Assembly: GCF_042683565.1 (NCBI RefSeq)
Contig: NZ_JBHUJW010000004.1
Location: forward strand, 1 to 64,000
Source of the DNA: Brevibacillus sp042683565
GTDB taxonomy: Bacteria; Bacillota; Bacilli; Brevibacillales; Brevibacillaceae
DNA: 64,000 bases
Reading direction: 5' to 3'
Below the pieces are notes generated by a model. The model made no database searches. It was not told the DNA's origin and was given only the letters and a program-made list of their open reading frames with translations. The translations under genes were made by a program, and so were the position numbers. Shown one piece after another: positions 1 through 6,902 of the stretch. Each line of letters begins with the position of its first letter. Position 1 is the first letter of the stretch.

Positions 1-2
1 CA

Positions 3-212
3 GGCGAACGCAATGCGATCGAAGGTAAGTTTGGCGAAGGAAAACGGAAATATGGACTGAACCGAATCCGGGCGCGACTTGAGCAAACGAGTGGGGCTGT
101 CATTGCCCTTCAGTTTCTCATGATGAACCTGGAACGCCGCTTGCGGCTTCTTTTCGTCTACATTTTCAACATGCTGCTGAATCGTACCACGTACAGACAA
201 TTCGCACTGTAA
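3..212 (+). CDS. IS1182/IS5-type transposase, C-terminal end (cut by window edge)
   Basis: The open frame from the window edge encodes about 69 residues ending in TAA at 210-212. It begins with ERNAIEGKFGEGKRKYGLNR, which matches the conserved C-terminal part of DDE transposases of the IS1182 group. That motif holds the last acidic catalytic residue (the E of AIEGKFG). A leucine- and arginine-rich tail follows. The upstream part is outside the window, so it cannot be said whether the gene is intact. Confidence 0.7.
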   Translation, partial: GERNAIEGKFGEGKRKYGLNRIRARLEQTSGAVIALQFLMMNLERRLRLLFVYIFNMLLNRTTYRQFAL

Positions 213-297
213 CGAATCGTTCAGCAAGCCCTATATAGTGAAGAACTCACATTATAAAATTTACCAGTCGGACTTGCAATACAATTTCGGAAATAGC

Positions 298-322
298 AAA
301 GAGGGGTTCGCCGCCCCTCTTT
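298..322. terminator. Hairpin after the IS1182-type transposase
   Basis: AAAGAGGGG and CCCCTCTTT form a 9-bp stem around a 7-nt loop (TTCGCCG). The T run is at the end of the stem, so it could stop transcription in either direction. It may also be part of the insertion-sequence end. The rest of 213-475 shows no coding potential. Confidence 0.5.
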
Positions 323-429
323 ACTATTTCCGCCAATACATCTCCCATTTAATTTTCCTTCCGCACTAACAGTGAACAGCACTCCACATGTGTTGAGTAG
401 ACAATGAGAACATAGTACGATGTGTCCTT

Positions 430-469
430 AATGAAATGACACCTAAGGATTAATCAACTTAGGTGTCAT
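430..469 (-). terminator. Terminator of the toxin-antitoxin-chaperone operon
   Basis: ATGACACCTAAG (436-447) and CTTAGGTGTCAT (458-469) form a perfect 12-bp stem with a 10-nt loop. It starts 7 nt after the stop codon of the SecB-like gene. In the minus-strand direction the stem is followed by TTTCATT. It fits an intrinsic terminator closing the three-gene operon. Confidence 0.7.
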
Positions 470-475
470 GAAATA

Positions 476-895
476 TTACTCTTGGCTAATAAGATTATTA
501 ATATTGACTAACGGAAGTACTAGCGGTTCGAAATTCGAAGCCTTTGTAATATCAGCAATTGCAGACCTAAGGAAAGGGAACAAAGCCGTTGTACCATTTA
601 CTCTACAGAATTCATAAAAAAGTTCATTAGAAATGCTTTCTTTTGATCTAAAAAATCCTTTAAGTGAAACATACAAAGAGAATGGGTAGTTTTTCTCTAA
701 TGAATCTTCAAAAACTTTACAATGCAATGTAACAATCCCCACGTTATTTTCTTCATTTATTGCTACTTCAACATTTACACGAAAGTTAATTTCCAAAGGA
801 TTTTCAAATTTAAAGTTAGGGTTTGCTTCGAAATTTATTGAATTTAATATGTAGTTTTCAAATATAAAGCTACTTGTAATAGACTTGTCCATCAT
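476..895 (-). CDS. SecB-like chaperone (third gene of a TAC-type operon)
   Basis: The 139-residue product resembles the SecB family. It has a beta-rich middle, and near the C-terminus a region around GTTALFPFLRSAIADIT followed by FEPLVLPLVNI, matching the conserved SecB segment (LFPYaRe.i.dlt...gfPpl.L.P.n). General secretion in Bacillales does not use SecB. Solitary SecB-like proteins in such genomes are known mainly as the chaperone of toxin-antitoxin-chaperone systems, where they bind the antitoxin tail and stabilise it. Its ATG overlaps the stop of the upstream gene as ATGA (892-895), which suggests translational coupling; a second ATG follows directly. The family call rests on my reading of motifs, not on a search. 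Confidence 0.7.
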   Translation of the reverse strand: MMDKSITSSFIFENYILNSINFEANPNFKFENPLEINFRVNVEVAINEENNVGIVTLHCKVFEDSLEKNYPFSLYVSLKGFFRSKESISNELFYEFCRVNGTTALFPFLRSAIADITKASNFEPLVLPLVNINNLISQE

Positions 896-1209
896 GCCAC
901 CTCAGGGATACTAAAACTATCGTACATATTTTTGGTACTATAAGTACCACGTTTATAATTATTTGGTGCTCCCTCGATAATGTAGGATTGATTAGTCTTT
1001 GTTTGCTTATACTCAACTGAATAACTAAATTTCTGTGTATTATAGCTATAGGCGTTAATCATCAATTCGTCTGCCCCTAGATAAGACGAATCGCTTTCTT
1101 CAAAAGGGCACTTTTCAATTCCCGCATCTAACAGAAGTTGATCAAATTCCTCATCATTCATCGAATCGAGACGATCCAAGATTTGTTTAGTGTATTTTTT
1201 TATGTCCAT
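892..1209 (-). CDS. Putative antitoxin of the TAC-type operon
   Basis: The 105-residue product has no family I can name. An acidic, helical N-terminal part (LDSMNDEEFDQLLLDAGIEK) is followed by a polar, tyrosine-rich C-terminal half ending YDSFSIPEVA. It sits between the ART-like gene (gap of 3 nt) and the SecB-like gene (4-nt overlap). By position it would be the antitoxin. The unstructured-looking tail is where other such antitoxins carry the chaperone-addiction segment, so residues from about 85 to 105 are the obvious candidate. No helix-turn-helix is evident. The role is inferred from operon layout alone. Confidence 0.55.
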   Translation of the reverse strand: MDIKKYTKQILDRLDSMNDEEFDQLLLDAGIEKCPFEESDSSYLGADELMINAYSYNTQKFSYSVEYKQTKTNQSYIIEGAPNNYKRGTYSTKNMYDSFSIPEVA

Positions 1210-1212
1210 AAT

Positions 1213-1707
1213 TCATGCCTCCCGAATCGTTTTAATACATGAGTGATTTCTAACGCAAAGCTGTATGTGTATAGGCTCAATGTTCGTACGATATACAGTA
1301 TGGCCCCTAGGAATAACAAAAGCAGCTCTTACCATATCATAAGGGGCAATCTTATACATAGCGTTTAACACAACAGCGTTTATTAACTTTCGTGGTTTTT
1401 GGTCTTTTCTTTTATGATATCTATCCTTAAGCTTTTCTGCAATTTTTTGAAACTCCTCACGAGTTTCAGTATCAAGTAAATCAATAACTTTGGATGCCTC
1501 GATCTGACTTTCGAGTACAGTCCAAGCCTTGTATTTTCGTACTTTTGTACACCAATACTCAGCTTGTTTACGGTCGTTTTCAAAAAAATAAACGCCATCC
1601 CCAAGCCACTCTTCGTCATCAACAGAAAACGGAAACCGCTGTTCAGATAAAATTTTATCTGCGCTTTCACGAGTTGTACCATGATAACCCAAGTAATTGG
1701 AAGTCAT
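1213..1707 (-). CDS. Putative ADP-ribosyltransferase-like toxin of the TAC-type operon
   Basis: The 164-residue product begins with YHGTTRESADKIL (His9) followed by EWLGDGVYFFENDRKQAEYW (Tyr40). A HG-T segment, then G-GVYF with an alanine/aromatic helix, is the layout of the NAD-binding half of PARP/ART-fold enzymes. The third catalytic position is not obvious; Glu in the TNIEPIHIQLCVRN strand near residue 145 is one candidate. The fold, the operon order (this gene, a small gene, a SecB-like gene) and the AT-rich island match CmdT of CmdTAC, which ADP-ribosylates mRNA on phage infection. A GAGGG ribosome site precedes the ATG. ART-fold assignment is by motif reading; activity and target are inference. 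Confidence 0.6.
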   Translation of the reverse strand: MTSNYLGYHGTTRESADKILSEQRFPFSVDDEEWLGDGVYFFENDRKQAEYWCTKVRKYKAWTVLESQIEASKVIDLLDTETREEFQKIAEKLKDRYHKRKDQKPRKLINAVVLNAMYKIAPYDMVRAAFVIPRGHTVYRTNIEPIHIQLCVRNHSCIKTIREA

Positions 1708-1733
1708 TACTAATCTGCCCTCAGTTATATTTT

Positions 1734-1739
1734 ATTATA
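1734..1739 (-). promoter_or_regulatory. Probable -10 box of the TAC-type operon
   Basis: On the minus strand TATAAT (complement of 1734-1739) lies 27 nt upstream of the ART-like ATG. No good -35 hexamer sits at 16-18 nt, so the promoter would be weak or activator-dependent. The 180 nt between this gene and the IS3 remnant contain nothing else recognisable. Confidence 0.4.
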
Positions 1740-1957
1740 CAATCGGATTTTTGCTTTAGACCTTAAAGACCATTTTTAAAATTAAAAAAACTATTCGCCA
1801 ATCGACACCGATTTCCTTTTTCATAAGAAAGCTCAACTTATCTTATGCACAACACAACCTACTGGGGATGACTAGTGAATTGGCTACACTGAATTGGACA
1901 AGTTCTCTTAAGTTCTAGTAGATGAAAAGCAAATCGATGAAGAACGGAGAGAATTTC

Positions 1958-2238
1958 ATGAGCAAACGCGAGCGTCGTGCATTTACAGATGAGTTCAGAT
2001 GTTTCAACTCTATGAGAATGGCAAACCACGAGCAGATATTCTGAGAGAATATGATCTACGTGCATCCGCATTTGACCGTTGGGTAAAACAGAGTAGAAGT
2101 ACCGGTTCCTTCAAGGAGAAAGACAATCGTTCGGATAAACAAAATGAACTGATTCATCTGCGGAAGGAAAATCAACGTCTGAAGATGGAGAACGATATTT
2201 TAAAGCAAGCAGCGCTGATCTTCGGACGAAAATCATAG
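1958..2238 (+). pseudogene. IS3-family orfA, frameshifted
   Basis: The natural start at 1958 (MSKRERRAFTDEF) leaves frame at about 1997. From 1999 the neighbouring frame continues as MFQLYENGKPRADILREYDL and on through a leucine-zipper-like helix (LIHLRKENQRLKMENDILKQ) to the stop at 2236-2238. Joining the two needs about 7 missing bases where family members have a few residues between DEF and QLYENG. It is the helix-turn-helix DNA-binding protein of IS3 elements. The frame break means only an N-terminally shortened form could be made. Confidence 0.75.
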
Positions 2239-2501
2239 TGATCCAGCAAAACGCACATAAGTACCCTGTATCGGCCATGTGCGAGATCCTCAAGGTCAAT
2301 TGGAGCACCTACTATTACGAGAGTAGCCAGCAGCCTTCTAGCGATGACGGAGTGGAGCAAGCGATCATCCGTATTCTTGAAGAAAATCAGCGCGTTTATG
2401 GAGCGAGAAAGATCAAAGCCGTCCTCCGCGAACAAGGAATGGTGGTTTCCAGACGGCGTATTGGACGTTTGATGAAGAAAAACGGGCTTGTATCAGTGTA
2501 A
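2238..2501 (+). pseudogene. IS3-family orfB, N-terminal remnant
   Basis: This 87-codon frame overlaps the end of orfA as usual in the family. It contains HKYPVSAMCEILKVNWSTYY and YGARKIKAVLREQG...RRRIGRLMKKNGL, the N-terminal HTH_21-type region of IS3 OrfB. The integrase core with its DDE residues (normally about 200 more residues) is absent. The frame ends at a stop formed at the junction with the IS21 remnant. Confidence 0.75.
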
Positions 2502-2503
2502 GC

Positions 2504-2769
2504 GTAAACAAGCGTTGTGCTGTTCTTCGGAACTTCTTTTTCTTGTTCAAGTCCTCTTTAATCCATTGATCAAGAATAGGTTTAACAGGCTCCATAACTC
2601 TAGCTTTCCGAATTTGTTTGGGCTTTTCTTGTAGGTTGAAATCATCCATTTCTGCATACTTCTGAATCGTTCTCGAATCCCGATTCATTTGTTTGGCAAT
2701 CTTGCTATAAGCTTGCCCTTATCTGTTTGCCTCGTGCCTGATATAATTAATTTCTGCCACTGCTAACAT
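2504..2769 (-). pseudogene. IS21-family istA remnant with an in-frame stop
   Basis: From an ATG at 2769 behind an AGGAG site the minus strand reads MLAVAEINYIRHEANR, then TAA, then GQAYSKIAKQMNRDSRTIQK in the same frame. Further on comes PVKPILDQWIKEDLNKKKKF, ending in RRTAQRLF. This is the N-terminal helix-turn-helix region of IstA transposases, whose usual residue after EANR would be Lys (AAA). The nonsense codon at position 17 and the truncation near codon 88 leave it non-functional. Confidence 0.65.
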
Positions 2770-3140
2770 CTCCTAACTTTATACCTCCCGTCGTCAGTTT
2801 GCCCAACTGGGAGTGTATTTGGTTGCGGGGACGTTGGCAAGTGGTTTTTTAATTTATGCAGCCCCGTAGGGGTTGCATAAATTAACTGCCATAACCTACA
2901 TTTTTAGTCTGCCATAAACAGTACCTGAGCACGTCATTATGTCATGTAGGAAACCTCAATCCACCTGTTTCCTTTATTCCTCTCCCCTGTGGGGGGGAAT
3001 AAAGTTTCCTAATCCACCTGTTTTTCCAATATCAATAAACTACAAATTTCTGAAATCAGGGCGACAGCCCCGTAAGCGTAACGAAACGAATCATTAAGAA
3101 TACTTGACCCACCCCGAAGGGGTGGGAAATAAAAAATGGT
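2770..3140. other. Non-coding stretch with GC-rich palindromes
   Basis: No open frame with coding character was found. Three strong hairpins stand out in an AT-rich background. 2851-2883: AATTTATGCA...TGCATAAATT enclosing CCCC-gta-GGGG. 2972-3004: CTTTATTCC...GGAATAAAG enclosing CCCC and GGGG. 3107-3125: CCCACCCC-gaa-GGGGTGGG. The second is flanked by direct copies of AATCCACCTGTTT at 2958-2970 and 3011-3023. None has a T run placed as a terminator tail. Confidence 0.55.
2958..3023. repeat. Direct repeat flanking a palindrome
   Basis: AATCCACCTGTTT occurs at 2958-2970 and again at 3011-3023. Between the copies lies the inverted repeat CTTTATTCC / GGAATAAAG with a C4/G4 inner stem. The arrangement (target-like direct repeats around a palindrome) could be a small palindromic mobile element; it has no coding capacity. 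Confidence 0.45.
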
Positions 3141-3449
3141 TTAGCTTTGGGTTCTGACAGCACCATACTTCTTAAGATTAATTTCATCCTTAAGGTAGTG
3201 ACATTGTTCTAAATCAATATCATACAAATTAGCCAAAGCAAGTGTGTAATACAATACATCATAAAGTTCGTCTTCAATTGTACCTTTGATATTCTGACTT
3301 TCATCCATACGTAAATTCTTACGAATTACCTCTGATAGTTCTCCAATCTCTTCAACTAACTTAAGGAAATAGGCTTGTTTATGTTCTGGACGGAAGTCCT
3401 TGTGCTTGATGTAGGATTGAAGAGTCTTTATCGTCATATTCTCCTTCAT
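3141..3449 (-). CDS. MazG-like nucleotide pyrophosphohydrolase
   Basis: The 102-residue all-alpha protein carries the MazG-type metal-binding motifs: LVEEIGELSEVIRK (EExxE-like) and, about 30 residues later, EDELYDVLYYTLALAN (ExxD). Such enzymes split non-canonical or excess nucleoside triphosphates to monophosphate and pyrophosphate using Mg2+. Start: ATG at 3449 follows GGGGGGCAGGAA; an ATG five codons upstream (3464) has no ribosome site. It stands alone on the minus strand within the AT-rich island, next to the recombinase, and small MazG-like proteins are common on phages and mobile elements. Substrate cannot be told from sequence. Confidence 0.75.
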   Translation of the reverse strand: MKENMTIKTLQSYIKHKDFRPEHKQAYFLKLVEEIGELSEVIRKNLRMDESQNIKGTIEDELYDVLYYTLALANLYDIDLEQCHYLKDEINLKKYGAVRTQS

Positions 3450-3577
3450 TTCCTGCCCCCCCATTTTATCCCAATTAATTTATCTTAAAGACAATTGCAT
3501 ATGATGTCGATATACCTTTTTCCTCGCAACTATGCCCACCTTGCATCGATTGTTAGCGCGAGAGGGGGAATGAAACA

Positions 3578-3729
3578 ATGCAAGTAAAACGTACATTCAT
3601 AGGAACGGCAAACCTAGAGGACATTTTATACTCCATCTGAGTAGCCAATTTGACAGTATTGCCACCAATTTATACGATGTTGATAGAGCAAATGTCATTC
3701 CTTCTAACATGGAAGGAGTGTCGGAATAA
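3578..3729 (+). pseudogene. Small frame-broken ORF coupled to the recombinase gene
   Basis: ATG at 3578, behind GAGAGGGGGAA, opens a 20-codon frame (MQVKRTFIGTANLEDILYSI) that ends at TGA 3638. One base back, the next frame reads LSSQFDSIATNLYDVDRANV and then IPSNMEGVSE to a TAA at 3727-3729. That stop overlaps the recombinase ATG as TAATG. Both parts look coding, and restoring one missing base after 3637 gives a 50-residue protein. I infer a small gene co-translated with the recombinase and broken by a 1-nt deletion, a sequencing error or a -1 shift. Its function is unknown to me. Confidence 0.45.
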
Positions 3730-5267
3730 TGTTAAAATGTGCTATCTACGCACGTGTCAGTACACGAAGAGAAGAACAGCAGAACAGTCTACAAAATCAA
3801 ATTGCCTTAGCTGAAAAAATAGCTAGGGAAAACGGCTTTACAGTTGTAGGACGGTACATTGACAACGGAATAAGCGGTTATGGTATGAAAAACCGTGTTC
3901 AGATTTTACAGTTATTAGAAGATGCTAAGAACAAAAAGTTTGATGTAGTTATTGCGAAATCTGTTTCTCGTTTGGGGCGGAATCCACGCAATAGCATGGA
4001 AATGGCTGACCAACTGGAAAGACTATCTGTTCGTTTAATCTTGCCTGAAGATAACTACGACACAGAAACGAGTAAAAGCAGGTTTATGTTCAACCTGAAA
4101 GCTATTTTAGCTGAGGAAGAAAACTCCAAGCTTTCAGAGCGTATTAAGTGGGGATTGAAATCCAGTGCTGAGCAAGGTAAACGAAGAGTATCCGTACCGC
4201 CGTATGGATACACAGTTAATCCAGTTACTAAGGAGCTTGAAGTCGATGAATCAACCGCTCCAATCGTAAAGGAGATTTTCAGACTGTACCTTCATGAGGG
4301 TTGGGGGATGTTTAAAATTAGTAACCTTCTTATGAAAAAGGGTATCCCAACACCCAGAATGGTATCAGGGGCGGCAAATGCAGGTGTGAAATGGCATCAA
4401 AACACCATTAAGGGAATCCTGTCTAACCCTGTTTATACTGGCAAACTTGTTTTCCATCGAGAAGAAACGACTGGGACATTAGCTGATTCTGAACTTTACA
4501 AGATAAGACGCAAGGTTGAATCTGAAAAGCAGATTGTCATTGAAAATGCCCACCCTGCCATCATATCAGAAGATGACTTTCATGCCGTTCAAGAACTGAT
4601 GAAAAAGAAAGGCGAACGCAAAAGTAACGGCAAAGAAAGCCTGTTTGCTCATATCGCCAAATGTGCGGATTGCCATAGCGGTATGCACTTCAAGCCTGAC
4701 AGACGTAATGGGGCGTATGTTTGTGGGGGCTATGTAAAGTATACTACCTCATATTGTTCTTCCCATATCATCGAAGAACAAGCCTTATTACAAGCGATTA
4801 AAGATGACCTTAGAGCGTTGATACAAGACAGCGTAAGAATCGAACGGCTATACGGACTGGCTGAGGAAAAAGCCAACGCTTTACAGTCCACTGTCACAAA
4901 GGAATTAAAGCGACTTGACAAACAGTTAGCTGAATTGGACAAACGCTTTGAAAGGTTACTCAGCCTTCACGTTGAGGGAGCAATAACAACAGAACAATTC
5001 AAACAGCAAAATGAGCGTATTATCCAACAACAGCAAGAACTAGCAAACAAGAAGGCTGAACTGCAATCCTCTTTAGAAGCAAGGAAAGACCTCAACGAAC
5101 AGCTACAAGCCTTTAGAAAAGAAGTGAAACGCTTCATTAACCTTGACATAGACGATGAACAAGTATTGAAGCAGGTGCTCCAAAGGCTTATCCACGAAAT
5201 AGAAGTATTCGAGGGCGGAAAGATTAAGATACACTACAATCTTTCCAACCCTCTCCCCTCAAATTAG
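3729..5267 (+). CDS. Large serine recombinase (site-specific integrase)
   Basis: The 512-residue product has the three parts of large serine recombinases. The N-terminal resolvase domain has catalytic Ser11 in YARVST and the SRLGRNPRN helix. The recombinase domain is at about 155-290 (PPYGY, then NPVYTGKL). A zinc ribbon has cysteines at CADC (around 317-320) and two more near 333 and 343, and a long coiled coil runs from about 375 to 480. It would cut and rejoin attP/attB with Ser-linked intermediates. Length and motifs are intact, so it is probably active. Its stop lies 7 bp from the convergent rlmD stop, suggesting the element inserted at the 3' end of that gene. Confidence 0.9.
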   Translation: MLKCAIYARVSTRREEQQNSLQNQIALAEKIARENGFTVVGRYIDNGISGYGMKNRVQILQLLEDAKNKKFDVVIAKSVSRLGRNPRNSMEMADQLERLSVRLILPEDNYDTETSKSRFMFNLKAILAEEENSKLSERIKWGLKSSAEQGKRRVSVPPYGYTVNPVTKELEVDESTAPIVKEIFRLYLHEGWGMFKISNLLMKKGIPTPRMVSGAANAGVKWHQNTIKGILSNPVYTGKLVFHREETTGTLADSELYKIRRKVESEKQIVIENAHPAIISEDDFHAVQELMKKKGERKSNGKESLFAHIAKCADCHSGMHFKPDRRNGAYVCGGYVKYTTSYCSSHIIEEQALLQAIKDDLRALIQDSVRIERLYGLAEEKANALQSTVTKELKRLDKQLAELDKRFERLLSLHVEGAITTEQFKQQNERIIQQQQELANKKAELQSSLEARKDLNEQLQAFRKEVKRFINLDIDDEQVLKQVLQRLIHEIEVFEGGKIKIHYNLSNPLPSN

Positions 5268-5274
5268 GTACAGT

Positions 5275-6717
5275 TTACTTGGCTGTATCTTTTCTTTCAA
5301 GTCTCACTATCACCTCCACATGCCCCGTATGCGGAAACATATCCACCGGCTGCACTTCCTTCACCTCATACTTCTCCGCCAGCACTTTCAAATCCCGCGC
5401 CAGCGTCGACGGGTTGCAGGATACGTACACCACCTTTTGCGGCTGCATTTCCAGAATGGTGGCGAGCAGGGCTTCGTCGCAGCCTTTGCGCGGCGGGTCG
5501 ACGACGATGACGTCGGGGCGGATGCCCTGGTCTTTCCAGGCCGGGATGACCACTTCGGCCGGGCCGGTCTCGAAGGTCGCGTTTTTGACGCCATTCAGCT
5601 CCGCGTTGCGGTTGGCGTCTGCGATCGCTTCCGGGACGATCTCCACGCCGTACACGTGCTTCGACTTTTGCGCCAGGAACAGGGAGATCGTGCCGATGCC
5701 GCAGTATGCGTCGATGACCGTCTCCGTTCCTGTCGCGCCGACGTACTCGAGCGTCTTGTTGTACAAGACCTCCGTCTGCTCCGGGTTCACCTGATAGAAC
5801 GAACGGGCCGAAATCGCGAACTTGATCGGGCCGATGTAATCGTAGATGACGTCGCTGCCCCAGAGGGTGACGGTCTTTTTGCCGAAAATGACGTTGGTTT
5901 TGTCCGGGTTGATATTTTGCACGATGCTGGCGATGCCCGGCACCTGGGCGCGGATCGCTTCCACCAGCTCGTCCTTGCGCGGGATGGACTCCTCGGTCGT
6001 CACCAGGACGACCATGACTTCGCCTGTCTTCACGCCGATCTTGGCGACGACGTGGCGCAACAGTCCGGTGTGGCGCACCTCATCGTACGGCTGGATGCTC
6101 AGGCCAGCCGCGATCTTTTTCACGGCGGCAACGGCCTCGTCGTTGGCCTGGTGCTGGATCAGGCACTCGTCCATGTCGATGATGGTGTGCGATTTTTCCG
6201 CGTAAAAGCCGCCGACCAAGGCGCCGTTTTCTTCGCCGATCGGGACTTGCGCCTTGTTGCGGTAGCGCCACGGGTCGGCCATGCCGAGCGTCGGGTGGAT
6301 GGTGATGGCCCCTTCGCCCTCTACCGAAAAGCCGCCGATCCGGCGCAAATTGTCGCGGACGATCTGCTGCTTGTGGCGCAGCTGCTCTTCGTAGGCGAGG
6401 TGTTGCAAGGAACAGCCGCCGCAGCGGTCGTAGACGGGACAGGGCGGGAGCACGCGGTGGATGCTCGGCTCGACGACTGCCGCCAGCTTGGCGAATCCGA
6501 AGTTTTTCTTTACATGGCCGACGCACGCCTGTATCCGTTCGCCGGAGAGGGCGCCTTCCACGAACAGCGTATACCCGTCGATCCGGCCGACGCCTGCTCC
6601 CTCATGGTTCAGTCCGGTAATCTCCACTTCCACGGTTTGTCCGACATGGACAGGCACATCCAGCGGTGCCTTCGCTGCCGGCTGCGGTCCGCGCCGCTTC
6701 TTTGTCGTTTTTGCCAC
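5275..6717 (-). CDS. rlmD: 23S rRNA (uracil-C5)-methyltransferase, RlmD/RlmCD family
   Basis: TrmA/RumA-type enzyme that makes 5-methyluridine in 23S rRNA using SAM. An N-terminal TRAM domain (VGQTVEVEITGLNHEGAGVG) is followed by iron-sulfur cysteines (CPVYDRCGGCS). The Rossmann motif is DAYCGIGTISLFLAQ, then VDPPRKGC and the catalytic Cys loop VYVSCNPSTLARD. GTG at 6717 sits 11 nt after AAAGGAG and gives 480 residues, close to B. subtilis YefA (RlmCD, about 459). The frame stays open upstream to an ATG at 6804 without a ribosome site. It follows dgkB as yefA does in B. subtilis. The B. subtilis enzyme methylates both U747 and U1939; which sites this one uses is not visible. Confidence 0.92.
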   Translation of the reverse strand: MAKTTKKRRGPQPAAKAPLDVPVHVGQTVEVEITGLNHEGAGVGRIDGYTLFVEGALSGERIQACVGHVKKNFGFAKLAAVVEPSIHRVLPPCPVYDRCGGCSLQHLAYEEQLRHKQQIVRDNLRRIGGFSVEGEGAITIHPTLGMADPWRYRNKAQVPIGEENGALVGGFYAEKSHTIIDMDECLIQHQANDEAVAAVKKIAAGLSIQPYDEVRHTGLLRHVVAKIGVKTGEVMVVLVTTEESIPRKDELVEAIRAQVPGIASIVQNINPDKTNVIFGKKTVTLWGSDVIYDYIGPIKFAISARSFYQVNPEQTEVLYNKTLEYVGATGTETVIDAYCGIGTISLFLAQKSKHVYGVEIVPEAIADANRNAELNGVKNATFETGPAEVVIPAWKDQGIRPDVIVVDPPRKGCDEALLATILEMQPQKVVYVSCNPSTLARDLKVLAEKYEVKEVQPVDMFPHTGHVEVIVRLERKDTAK

Positions 6718-6849
6718 AGTCTTCTTTGCTCCTTTATATACGTATGGGGCTTCACGTTGCGCGGGCGTTTGCATCGCGCTGGACGAAGCACCTGGAAATG
6801 TCATTTGGTGAACTGCGGGGAGGGTCCCACTTTCTCCCCAACAAACTTC

Positions 6850-6872
6850 AGGGATGCGCGAGCGGCATCCCT
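6850..6872 (-). terminator. Hairpin between dgkB and rlmD
   Basis: AGGGATGC (6850-6857) and GCATCCCT (6865-6872) form an 8-bp stem with a 7-nt loop, followed on the minus strand by GAAGTTTGTT. The tail is poor, so it may only partly stop transcription from dgkB into rlmD. Confidence 0.4.
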
Positions 6873-6902
6873 TTGGCAGTTGCTATTCATTTTACTATCT
6901 TC

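Larger units (their letters stand above)
1885..2503 (+). mobile_element. Truncated IS3-family element
   Basis: An orfA/orfB pair of the IS3 type lies here with the left end near TGAATTGGACAAG (about 1888). orfA has a frame break near its start, and orfB stops after 87 residues at the junction with an IS21-type remnant on the other strand. The right half of the element, including the whole DDE domain, is missing. It cannot move on its own. Confidence 0.7.
1..5270. other. AT-rich accessory region ending at a serine recombinase
   Basis: This stretch is visibly richer in A and T than everything to its right. It carries pieces of three insertion-sequence families, a three-gene toxin-antitoxin-chaperone-like operon, a MazG-like enzyme and a large serine recombinase. 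The compositional break falls between the recombinase stop (5267) and the rlmD stop (5275). I infer an integrated element whose right end lies here; its left end is outside the window. No attachment-site duplication could be seen because only one end is present. Confidence 0.6.

Noticed and set aside
2851..3125. GC-rich hairpins as transcription terminators
   Set aside because: The T runs lie before, not after, the stems in the direction of the neighbouring genes, so they do not fit intrinsic terminators.
3141..3464. Part of the toxin-antitoxin-chaperone operon extended to the MazG-like gene
   Set aside because: It lies 1.4 kb away behind two decayed insertion sequences and has its own start signals; no shared transcript is likely.
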